64,000 bases of DNA. Origin: Eutreptiella sp. 'Long Island Sound 2002'. Its lineage: Eukaryota > Euglenozoa > Euglenophyceae > Eutreptiales > Eutreptiaceae. Under the pieces are notes generated by a model. That model searched no databases. It was not told the DNA's origin and was given only the letters and a program-made list of their open reading frames with translations. Of the stretch, positions 24,366 through 33,996 are shown piece by piece. Positions within the stretch are counted from its first letter, which is position 1. Every line of letters starts with the position of its first letter. Position numbers and translations under genes: made by a program. The stretch spans positions 36,103,394 to 36,167,393 of the forward strand of contig OZ038383.1 in NCBI GenBank assembly GCA_964036045.1, in the 5' to 3' direction.

Positions 24366-24773
24366 CATGGAGTATTCAAGAAGATCACGATATGCGGTTG
24401 TCCTAGATGCATCGGACAGGGCCACACGCAGAGCGTGGAGAGGTACCGATGGAGTGTGGAAGGGGACTTCGAGGGATTGCCATTGCGTCATAAGGCCGAC
24501 CTGTGAAGGCGTCAGATGGGTGAGGGGCTTCAAGTGACCATGACGCAATTGGTCCAAAACCACTCCCACCATGGAGTATTCAAGAAGATCACGATATGGG
24601 GTTGTCTTAGATGCATCGGACAGGGCCAGGCGCAGAGCGTGGAGAGGTACCGATGGAGTGTGGAAGGGGACTTCGAGGGATTGCCATTGCATTATACGGC
24701 AGACCTGTGAATGCGTCAGATGGGTGAGGGGCTTCAAGTGACCATGACGCAATTGGTCCAGGACCACACCCGC
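24366..24773. repeat. 204-bp tandem duplication
   Basis: CATGGAGTATTCAAGAAGAT begins both units, at 24366 and 24570, and about 204 bp repeat with few differences. On the minus strand the duplication is a multiple of three and stays in one open frame (motif GHLKPLTHLT twice), so it probably arose within the LINE family 2 coding region. A G-run at 24781-24800 follows. Confidence 0.8.
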
Positions 24774-24889
24774 ATGTAGGTGGGGGGGGGGGGGGGGGGG
24801 ATAGACAAACAAACAACGTACTTGGGGTCCAGGGCTTGTGAATATGGTTTACAATGAAGTACCAGATAAGATGAACCACAAGGTGGTGA

Positions 24890-25242
24890 CAATGCATCTC
24901 CGACAAGGGGCAGTCCAACAATCCTCCGTTTGCGACGCTTCGCGGGTGGTCGGAGCGTGGTATCCACTAAACCATTGAGGCCCAGTGCACTAGGGCCTCC
25001 GCGAAGCCACGCGCCCACAGCCACCCCGCCAGCGGGCCGTGCGGCAACACCACGGGTCCCTCGCTGGGACTAGGCGTAGCGGGCCGTCCGCCACTTGCTC
25101 CAACCCGTCTCCCAAGCGCGAATATGGGCTATGCCCCCGTGCCGGGCCAAAGACCGTGGAAGCATTGGTCGTGGACGGGGGAGCAAGATGAGGAGTGGAG
25201 TCAGACGCGTCAAGGCCGGGACAGCCCTGCAAGCCGCCCACT
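24890..25242 (+). repeat. LINE family 1 segment, same orientation as 18.35 kb
   Basis: GCACTAGGGCCTCCGCGAAG and GCAACACCACGGGTCCCTCG match 18370-18530 in the same orientation. It directly precedes a LINE piece in the opposite orientation, so this junction is a rearrangement point. Confidence 0.55.
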
Positions 25243-26000
25243 AGCTAGGCTGGCAGGGTGGTGGCACTGGGATGTGCCGGGGCAGGCAACGTCCCTGCAC
25301 CTGGTGCTGGCAGACGAGGGGCAGTTGTGCCACCGCGTGCGTCACAGCCAGCGCTATTGGGCGTTCCGGGAGCTGAACCAATGACGGCCCAATACTTTCG
25401 GAGGCCTGGGCGGGTGAGTGCACCCTCAAGCGTGCTAGGCAGGCTTGCAAGTGGCTTCCACGGAAGGGGAGTGCAGCATCCTCCGCGGGCTGCTGCCCGG
25501 GGCCACGTGGACGGCGCGCAGGGCAACAGGGCACGGCATCCTGCAGGTGGACAGGTGTCCCTTCTCCATCACCGTCACCGACGCGCAGCTCGCCCTAGAC
25601 TTTGAGTCCCATAGCAACCGAGCGTTGCCGAGCAAACCGGGCCATCGCCACGCTCGGCAAGTGCTGCCGCCGACGGAACGCGCACGCTTGTTGCAAGAGG
25701 CAGTCGACTTGCTGCGGCCTTTGCTCGCCGGCGGCACCTTGTTGCAGGCCAATTTTTTGGGGTTGTGCACCTCTGTGTGGGGCTTCCGCAGCATGGGCTG
25801 CACTGAGTGCCCAATGGTTGTTGGCCAGCTCAACGTGCAGCAACACATGCCGCAGCTATAGCAACACTGCTTGGAGCGGTGGGAGCGGCGGTGGGCGATT
25901 CTTGGGGCTGAGCGCTAGGACTACTTTCTGGCGAGAGATCTGCCGTGCTGCCCGGGAGGTGGACCCTTGGTACACGCTAGAAGACCCAATCTCGTTCTAG
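25243..26000 (+). pseudogene. LINE family 1, C-terminal fragment (inverted copy)
   Basis: Plus-strand frames give CSILRGLLPGATWTARR, GHGILQVDRCPFS, then AQLALDFESHSNRALPSKPG, then HMPQL and QHCLERWERRWAILGAER. These are the same blocks, in the same order, as on the minus strand at 20.1-17.8 kb and at 54-53.4 kb. The first about 320 bp are nearly identical, inverted, to 19765-20115. The pair brackets the LINE family 2 remnant. Several frame changes and a TAG near the end show it is dead. Confidence 0.65.
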
Positions 26001-26009
26001 CCTGGATGG

Positions 26010-26267
26010 CGCTAGAAGGCTAGAACGGAAAAAAGTGGTGGTCAGCCCCCCCCTGGCGGTACGTGGTGGGTACTATGAGGATAGTAACTTGTACCCCCCT
26101 ATCCGTACTAGGAAGCCCATGGTTTTTTTCACAATTTCACTTTTTTCACCTGAATTTGAAGTAAAAAAATTTTTCGTTCTAGCGGCATTCTAGAGACGTT
26201 CTAGCGAGCGCCGCTAGAACGTCGCTAGAACGCCGCTAGAACGCTTCGCCAGAAGGTCGCTAGAACG
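26010..26267. repeat. CTAGAACG repeat cluster
   Basis: GCTAGAACG-type words occur repeatedly at 26010-26025 and 26176-26267, some as CGTTCTAGCG and then as CGCTAGAACG, so the cluster can fold on itself (for example CGTTCTAGCGAGCG facing CGCCGCTAGAACG). It ends at a TATA-like box. Confidence 0.7.
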
Positions 26268-26280
26268 ATATATATATAAA
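26268..26280 (+). promoter_or_regulatory. TATA-like box
   Basis: ATATATATATAAA lies directly after the CTAGAACG cluster and about 40 bp upstream of an ATG at 26320. The arrangement is promoter-like, but this is inferred from spacing and composition only. Confidence 0.35.
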
Positions 26281-26319
26281 TGCTCCGCCACTCCTGAAAG
26301 AGAAGGTGCCCAGGCTACC

Positions 26320-26493
26320 ATGGCTAGCCGTGGCCAATCACAGGGTTGCGATGCTCGACCTGACTCACGGAGCGCCGGGATCCCCCCCGACCCCCCAGTA
26401 AGCCCGGTTAGCCCCCCACCCCACCCCATAGGTCACTTGGAAGGTCACTTGGCGGGCCGGTGCGGGTCACTTGGTGGTGGGTTAGCCCGATGA
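26320..26493 (+). CDS. Short open frame downstream of TATA-like box
   Basis: The frame starts ATG GCT AGC, encodes 57 residues beginning MASRGQSQGCDARPDSRS, becomes proline-rich (PPDPPVSPVSPPPHP) and stops with TGA. I recognise no family. Its position after a TATA-like box is the only reason to list it; it may be a first exon, a short peptide or chance. AGGTCACTTGG-like words repeat three times inside it. Confidence 0.2.
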   Translation: MASRGQSQGCDARPDSRSAGIPPDPPVSPVSPPPHPIGHLEGHLAGRCGSLGGGLAR

Positions 26494-26557
26494 GCCCGGT
26501 TAGCTTGATTAGCCCCGCTGCCCCCAAGCCCCCCTTTCGCGAGTTGCGACACGCAGG

Positions 26558-26818
26558 CTACCCCTCGTGCGTGTTGGGGGGTTGCCGGGGCGTATCCTTG
26601 CTCCCGGCACCCCCCTCCTCACCCCCCGTGTCCCCTTCCTTCTCACCGCCCTTGTCACCCCCCTCCTCATCCCCCTTGTCACCCCCCTCCCCCTTGTCGT
26701 CGCCCTGGTGCCCCTTGTCATCCCCGTCATCCCCGTCGTCCCCCTCCTTCAAGGCCTCCCGGAGGTGGGCCTCTGCCTCCTCCCGGGTGCAGGAGCTTCC
26801 CCGGCCTCGAACCACCAC
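26558..26818 (-). CDS. Acidic low-complexity open frame
   Basis: Eighty-six residues start MVVRGRGSSCTREEAEAHLR, a potential short amphipathic helix, and continue as Asp/Gly/Lys/Glu repeats (GDDGDDGDDKGHQ). The repeat comes from CCCCTTGTC-type minisatellite DNA. It could be a disordered protein segment or a compositional accident; no domain is recognised. Confidence 0.2.
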   Translation of the reverse strand: MVVRGRGSSCTREEAEAHLREALKEGDDGDDGDDKGHQGDDKGEGGDKGDEEGGDKGGEKEGDTGGEEGGAGSKDTPRQPPNTHEG

Positions 26819-26993
26819 AGCATGTGGTCTTCGTCCTCTTGGACCCCTTTCGTATCTCTGTTAGAGTGTCTGTGTGTGTGTGCGTGCATTTATCAAATTG
26901 CTTCATACTTGCTAGAAAAGGTATTTGTGACATTTGCCCGTGCAGCCCGTGCCGCCCGTGCAGGTGGTAACTTCAAATATGAGTTAGTATAGC

Positions 26994-27464
26994 GCCCGCT
27001 TCCCCTCCCTTTTTCGCTATGGCGTCGCAGTGGCCACAAGCCAAGGAGATGTGTGGCCAGTGTCTTACCAAACAAGGCACCAACACTTTCACGGGTGTGT
27101 TGTGGATCCTACCACACCTTGTTTGGGTGCTGTTCCCCCAAACATACACATAGGCACCCCAGTGGGTTGCCTGTACCCTAAACCCAAAAGGGGGGTGGGG
27201 GCAGCAGCAGCACTACCCATCCTTCACACCCCTGGGCCTGTCATGAAATGTGCATGTGTGTTCTCTCGCCCCAAAGCTCCCCTGTTACCATGCCTACCAG
27301 AAAAGCTCTTGATGCACGGATTCTAGCTCAGTCCATGCAGGCTGTGTTCAAGGGTACTGCAGTCAGCTGCGCTGCATTCCCTCCTGTTGCCTTCCCGTAA
27401 CTGCTGAGGCAATGTGTCTTCTGCAGTGGAGGAATGGCAAAATGGTTGCACTGGGCCTCACGCA
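26994..27464. other. No gene supported
   Basis: Open frames here show no recognisable domain and overlap on both strands. Confidence 0.35.
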
Positions 27465-28047
27465 CAGGGCTCCTTTTAGGGGGGGGGGGGTCCAACGGGG
27501 TGGGTGGGTGGGTGGGTCTGGCTGCCCCCGCCCCCCGGGGTTGCCCAGTTTTAGAGGTGCTGAAATGAATTTTTTGGTGAAATCGTGAGACCCAACATGA
27601 AAACATAGATGGCATCCCATGTGTGATGTAAAAAGGCTGGCCAGTCCATGTAAAAAACTGACCATCTGCTGTCACTGCTACAAAGCGATCAAGTCCTGCG
27701 TATAGCCTGACGTTCCACCTGCCACTGTACCTGTCGGCGAATAGAACTGCGATTGTCCCTACCGCGTTGTGTCCAGTTTCTGTGAACCATGGAAGGGAAG
27801 TGTCAGGCAGGTGGTACAGGGACCCAAAATACAACAAACAAACAGAGCAAGCAATGAGTACAGAGTACAAGTATGGCGACTACAGGGATCAACTACGCCC
27901 AAAGGCGCTGAAGCAAAATTTTGGCCCAATGTTTTAAGGAGGGAGGGGGGTGGGTCGGGGGGGGGGGGTCTAGGTGGGTGGGTGGGTGGTGTGAGACCCC
28001 AGGACCCCATCCCCCCTGGGGGTGCCGACTTGTTAAAAGGAGCCCTG
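27465..28047. mobile_element. hAT-type MITE, copy B
   Basis: The ends are CAGGGCTCCTTTTA and its complement, giving 14-bp terminal inverted repeats. The perfect 8-bp target duplication CTCACGCA flanks it (27457-27464 and 28048-28055). The interior is noncoding with G-runs and GGGTGGGTGGGT tracts at both ends. Ends and interior style match copy A at 18878-19408, whose TIR is CAGGGTTTTGCTTAG. An 8-bp duplication with CAGGG ends is diagnostic enough for a hAT-type non-autonomous element. Confidence 0.85.
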
Positions 28048-28359
28048 CTCACGCAGCTTATTGTACACACCCACGTTACGCCCCGCTGAACGCCCCACTG
28101 AACGCCTGCAGTGGAAACAGGGAACAAGGAGGGAACTCCATCACCATAGCTCTGTCGGGCGAGCACCAGGGCTGTTCTCAGGGACCCATTTTGTTGCCGG
28201 TTGCCAGTTGCAGACCAACTGCGGTTAAGCGCCAACTGCCAGCAATTAATGGCCAACATTTAGTTCAGTGAGCATCGACTGCTGTCAGTTGAAAACCTTT
28301 TGTGATGGGGTATTGGTACGTGCCATTGTTGAACAAAAAGGTGCGACAACGGCTGGGTC

Positions 28360-29154
28360 ATCTAGCTCTGCACCACATCGCATCAATGCCGACAAAATGT
28401 AGCCTCAGGGGTTGCCAATCAGGTGTGCTCTTGCTTGGAAGCACTGCGCTGTCCTTGTGGAGACAGTGTAACTCGTCGTCCACCGTGTCTGCCCGATGTG
28501 ACTTCTGTGCACCATTGATATGAGCACCAGCAGATGGGGGGCAATCTACTTGGATTTGGGAGAGCACATAGGCAACAAATTGGCACTGGTCACTGCCATG
28601 ATTCATTTGTTGCAGAGGGCGATGGCTGGTCACTCCATTGGAGTGCAGTGTTGTAGCGCCTGTGGAGGGATGTGAAATTGATCCGAAAAAGACACCTCGC
28701 TGTGTGTGCGGCATGTAAAATTAGCCCTGTGGCCCATGTGCACACGTTTGCAGCAGTGCCTGTTTTCATGCACACTTGGTGCACTGTCTGAGGTGTACAT
28801 GTGGGTGTGGGTGCTAACTATTAGAATCATGAGGAGGTACCTGGTGGCCGGATTGATTTCTCCTGGCTGCGTCCCCAGTGCTGTGCCACGGCAAGTTTTA
28901 TCGGCCGGCAAGGCAGCGACCTTCGCTATGTAGGGGGCTGAAATGAAGAGACGCGATGTAAGTGGGCAGCCAAACGGCATTTCAGGAATCCAGGCATCTC
29001 TCAGGACTACGCCACCCCTTTTCAACACTTGCTGAAAGATGGGAGATGTATGAAGATGACTGACATTAAGAAGCATCCCAGCTGTGCAGCATGTGACATG
29101 GGCTGAACACGCCATACAACGGCAAACTACTGGATTCTGTCCATCGTCCACCAT
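28360..29154 (-). other. Possible decayed coding region, unrecognised
   Basis: A 174-codon minus-strand frame (29154-28630) contains NPVVCRCMACSAHVTCC and QVLKRGGVVLRDAWIPEMPF; a second (28714-28358) continues in another frame. The Cys spacing is suggestive of a zinc site but fits no family I can name. Start and exon structure are not resolved. Confidence 0.25.
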
Positions 29155-31640
29155 CTGCCAACTACATCCACGGCGTCAGAACGGATGGCTTTAAAATGGT
29201 TGTTGCTGATTTGACGAAGAACAGGGACATCAAAACGGTTCTCCATTTTGGTTGAATCACGGATCGTGAATAAGGCGTCGGCGTGTCCCTTTGTTTGGTT
29301 AGGGTTGGGGTTCGCATTAACGTCACACGTATGGGGCGTTGGTAGAATGAACTGAACAGCGGGCTAGCTGAATAAGCGGCCGACCAGTCGGCCGGCGGTT
29401 GGGGGGAGCTCCCGGAATAAGACGGACAGCCGGCTGGCCGCTAGTCTGCCGAGCCCCCCCCCCCCCCCCCCCCCGGTCCATCAAAGACCACGTCTGGCTT
29501 GTTTTGGTGAGCTGCTGTCCAAAAGTCCGAACGCGCCTAGATGCTGATGCAGAGAGCTTTCAGACAAAAGATGCCGTCTATTCCTGATATTTGCTGCAAC
29601 TCATCGCTGAGGGGAGAAAGGGCCTTCACTTGGATGTTCACAGCCCAGGCGAAGTGCTAGGTGCAAGGGGGGGTGTCAGCTGGATGTACCAGCTGAAGCT
29701 CACGTTTTTGCAGACACTCGTGTTTCAAGTTTGGCATGGGAATTTTCCAGTTGGCATCCTCTTTACTGGTTCATGTACCCTCTTTGTTCAAGGGAACATT
29801 ACTCACTCAACGGCGCTTCTCGCATTGAAAGTGTTGCTTCTCAGCTTGAAAGTGTTGCTGTGCCCACGCGTAAATGACGTCAGTGGACCAATTTTGGGGA
29901 AGGAGGCCTTCAGCCCCTATACACATCTATAACATGCCGACAGTGTCTACAACAAGCACACTGCATCCACTTGGGGCGATAGTGCTAGAGACTACAGACC
30001 GACTGAATTGTTGGTATGGGGGGTTATTAGAAAGAACGACCGGCTCGGCGACCGGCTACTTGTCCACTGAGCTGGTACATCCGCTGAACCCTTGTCTAGT
30101 TTATTCCATTCAGCTAGTGCTCGGCTGCGGCATTGGAAATTGGGCAGCCACTGGTTGAAGACTAGCCATTTTAGCCCTACAATCAAGACCTCCCCCCTTG
30201 TTGATGGTAATTGACCCCGAGATACGCTCAATGGTCTGTTGCGCTTCCCGCGTCCCAAAGACGTGGTGCTCTTGCTCCGGCACAAGGTGATTGTAGTACC
30301 ACAAACCCTGGAAGTAGAGTATCTGTTCTTGGTCCACTGTCTCATAGCCATTCATGAGGGTCTCCAAGACCTTTGAGGGGCCCACCACCACCACAGGTAT
30401 CAATATTCCAATCTTTGTCGTTGGATCACACCACACGGCAGACTTGTGCATGCACTCCACGGCGGAAAGGCCATCTAACCTTCCTGGAGAGATGCAAGTA
30501 TTCATCCTCCCATTCCTCTAGGCTTCCGGTGATCCTCCTTCCCTTGCTGCTTCATAGCCATGTTGTACGCCAGGCTCTTGTACTATGAGACCAAACATGA
30601 TTCACGATTTACACAACGTCAGAGTAAACACCTTGATGCAAGTGTTTCGGTTTGCAACCATGCCGTTGTCAGCAATTGTAGTGGCGAACGTATTGTTCTT
30701 TTAATGCACCAAAAGATTCTATAGACGCCCAATGTTCCACCAACATGCTTGCGCAGCTTCAGAAACTTCATTTGTGATGTCACATCCTTCCATTGGCTCT
30801 ATCCACCAGAGCAGGTAATTGCAGTCCTCGGCATCCATGTAGGTCCCATACCATACCGGTACATTGCCACACCAAAGAACTCATTCCACCTGACGCCTTT
30901 CCTCACTTGCTTCAGTTCCGGTTTGTTCAGCCGTTTGACCTCTCGCGGAATACTTGTCATCTGTTGCATAGATGATAGCAGCAACACACCACAAAGGTGA
31001 AGCACGTGTAGTGGTTGACTGCCGGGGTTCTCTACATTAGGGGAAAGATTTTCAGTAACGAATTCGGGTACATTTATAACGGCGCCACTGTACATCGTGA
31101 CACGCGGAAATGCAATTTAGAAATTTTGGATTGCACAACCCTTCCACACTAAATACCAAATACCAAATGCGTCCAAAAATCTTCTTGCACTTTTCTAGGT
31201 CCTTCATATCGTCTTCTGTGGTTGTCACATTTAGCAGTACGCCGGAAGCGTTTACAACGCTGAACAATTCATCCGGGTCAAAGCACTTCTACTTCCTCTT
31301 TTCCGTATGCATTCCCGCTCGGCGGTGAAAAAAATCCACAATGTTTGAGATGGCTGCCTCTTGGGTCGCATGTTGTTGCCGTTGGTGTCAGCTAGCTAGT
31401 AGTTAACAGATGTGCACCTTAGTGTTGTGCGTGACCACAACTAGGCGCACCCTTTTCATGGTATCCTTCAACCTCCGCTTCTGCAACTGCTGAAAGCGGA
31501 TCTTGAGACTCTTGTCGATGTGGTGGCCTCCAAGTACCAAGTAGGTGGTATATGAAAGTGTGGGGGAGTATATAGTGGTAGCAATATGATTACATCACAT
31601 TGAATCGGCCCTAACCGACCGCTCTAGATCTACGGAAGTG
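29155..31640 (-). other. Possible decayed gene, unrecognised
   Basis: Minus-strand fragments read like protein in several frames: MKDLEKCKKIFGRIWYLVFS (about 31.2 kb), REVKRLNKPELKQVRKGVRW (about 30.94 kb) and LYFQGLWYYNHLVPEQEHHV (about 30.3 kb). Stops and frame changes separate them. The pieces may be one old transposon or host gene. I could not assign a family. A C-run of about 19 lies at 29456-29474. Confidence 0.25.
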
Positions 31641-32144
31641 TCATAAAAGTGTGTGTCGGTAAAATCCAAAAAATGGTACCGAAAAACGGGGTGGCGAAAC
31701 GCAGAGCTGATGGTGGTAATTTTTTAAGCATTTCAAATTGAAGAAACTTTGTTTTGGAGCAAAGGCCTTGCACTGGCACAACCATTGCGAAAAACACCAA
31801 AATGGTGAGATTTTAAAACAATTCTGCAATCTACCACGTGCAATTCTTGTTACCCCTTCTCATAGGCATGGTCACCGTTGTTTTCGACAACAATTTATTG
31901 CATCATGATCACTTTCATCTCAATACCAAACTACATGTACAACAAAAGTAGCTACAAGTGACTGTCAATGGAGCAGTCGTACAACCGCCTATAGAGGAGT
32001 AATAAATTGCGAAATCAGAATTCTTAATTCTTAAGAATAATGTGCCATGTCGCATTAATCCGTGATACTCTTGAGTTCAACTATGGCACTAGGTTGTTCC
32101 ATCAAACCGTCCATGCTCTGAGCACCCGATCGTGTGAAATAACT

Positions 32145-32495
32145 CTATGCCACGTAGTCTACCAAAGACGACGAGCCTTCAGGAGCGGTAGGATGGGAAG
32201 GGTTAGTGGGTGTGGGATTAGCAGATTCTGTCAAAGCCTTTGCTCTCCGGTCATGAGCATACTGCACAATCACAACCATCACTTGTGGCCCCTCGGCCTT
32301 CCCCTTCCAGGTGCCACCCCTTGCAATATCTAGCCACTCAAGGAGGCTGCAGAACGTCAACACATGCACTATGGATTCTTGTCCCATGGTAGCTTGCACA
32401 CATACACCGGCAAGATCACCTGCCGCTGCACGAATACCGGCTTCAGAAAGAGGGCAGTACTCCCGCCCAAGGGTGCCCGCCCAAGCCCAATTCAC
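32145..32495 (-). CDS. Open frame of 116 codons, unrecognised
   Basis: The frame includes LSEAGIRAAAGDLAGVCVQA and EWLDIARGGTWKGKAEGPQV, which look protein-like, and ends in a Pro/Ser/Thr-rich tail. It abuts the tandem array, and the array unit contains related sequence (ACCAATTGTCAACC). No function can be named. Confidence 0.25.
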   Translation of the reverse strand: MNWAWAGTLGREYCPLSEAGIRAAAGDLAGVCVQATMGQESIVHVLTFCSLLEWLDIARGGTWKGKAEGPQVMVVIVQYAHDRRAKALTESANPTPTNPSHPTAPEGSSSLVDYVA

Positions 32496-33218
32496 GACCT
32501 ACAAGGTTACCAATTGTCAACCTGTCAATTTTTTTGGCACCCCCGAAAAAGTGCGTACATATGCCCCTCAAAATGATCGCAACGAAAAATAAAACACGCG
32601 ACTTTTCGATTTTTGGGTCGCCGATAATGGTTTTGGTGAAATATCACCGTTTTAAGCAGCTTTTCAACCAGTGTACGCCGAATAGGGGCTGAATTTTGTC
32701 CCGGCTGCTATGCGCGGATTTGGCCTTCGTTGTTGCCCCTTAAAATGATCGGCTCGTGCCAAAACGTCGGGAAATCAACTTTGTTTGCCGAATGTGGTGG
32801 CGTTTTGTGGTTTTGCAGCAGTTTTGTGCGTTTTCCGGGTAGTTTTGTAGCGAAATGGGGCCAAATTGTTTCTAAAAGCACAAGTTCAACCCGTTTGAGG
32901 GTATCAGTGCATCCCGATGCATAGTTTGCAAGAAGAACCACTTGCTAGGCTCGGTTTCTATGGGGCTTGCCTCACAAAAACCGAGACTAGCCGGCGTGAA
33001 ACTGGTTTTCATATGGTTTTTTTTGGCTTAAAAACCCATCTGTATGGATTGTACGTCGCTGCACAATGGTGGCACAAGTACCGTATGGTATGCATACCCC
33101 CAAAAAAAATTTTGCCATATTTTTTGCCATATTTGGCATGTATACTTGCTGCCCATCTGACAAGGCTTTTTCGCCAATGGGGCAACCATAGTGGGCAAGA
33201 TGCATGAGGCGGCACCCG

Positions 33219-33265
33219 CTAGGCTCCGTTTTTGTGGGGCTTGGCCCCCAAAAACGGAGCCTAGC
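33219..33265. repeat. Array hairpin, type 1 arms
   Basis: GCTAGGCTCCGTTTTTGTGG faces CCCCCAAAAACGGAGCCTAGC-type sequence, a nearly perfect stem of about 20 bp with a very short loop. Equivalent hairpins lie at 32944-32991, 35880-35927, 36595-36642, 37330-37376 and 38055-38100 (interrupted). Confidence 0.8.
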
Positions 33266-33948
33266 GGACGGCGTTGGCGCCGTTGTTCCCATGTTTTCAT
33301 GGTTTTCTCCTTCTCCACTTCTGAATGGTCTTTTTGCCTTCGTGTTCTTTGTCCTCCCCGTTGTCATCTGAACCGTTGCCGTGCGACCCCACCTCGTGCA
33401 ACTTTCCCCCGCTTGTTCAATTTGGGCCCCCCGGCCCGCCTTGCCACGTGCGCGGAGAGGGGGAGGGGCCCCCTCCGCACAAGTCAGAGGCCACCCCCAA
33501 CCCCCTATAATAGGGAACACCCTGACGTCGGTTCTATCACCCCTACACCCTTGCCCCTCAAAATGACCGCCTCAATGAGAAAACTCAAAAAATCACCTTC
33601 GTTTGCTCCGTTTATGCCCGTTTTGAAGAGTTAGCATGCCCGTTTTGAAGAGTTAGCAGGGTTTTAAGCAGTTTTTGAACTAGTCTCCATGAAAACGAGG
33701 CTGAATTTTGCACGCGTTGCTATGCGCTGATTTGACCAATTTGCCCCTTAAAATGACCAGCTCGCCACGAAACGTTAGGAAATAAACTTTGTTTGTTGAA
33801 TTTGGTGCCGTTTTGCGGATTTACTGTCATTTTTGTGGTTTTTGGAGCAGTTTTTGGCTATTTTTTTGACCGATTTGGGAATTACCCGGATGGATACATT
33901 GACACAAAATGAGAATCTCCCGGCTATTAAGGACATTGAACACGCCTT

Positions 33949-33996
33949 GCTAGGCTTGGTTGATGAGGGGTGTGCCCCTCATCAACCAAGCCTAGC
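33949..33996. repeat. Array hairpin, type 2 arms
   Basis: GCTAGGCTTGGTTGATGAGG pairs with CCTCATCAACCAAGCCTAGC, a perfect stem at the same unit position as the type 1 hairpins but with a different arm sequence. A second copy lies at 34674-34721. Both arms have changed together. Confidence 0.85.
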
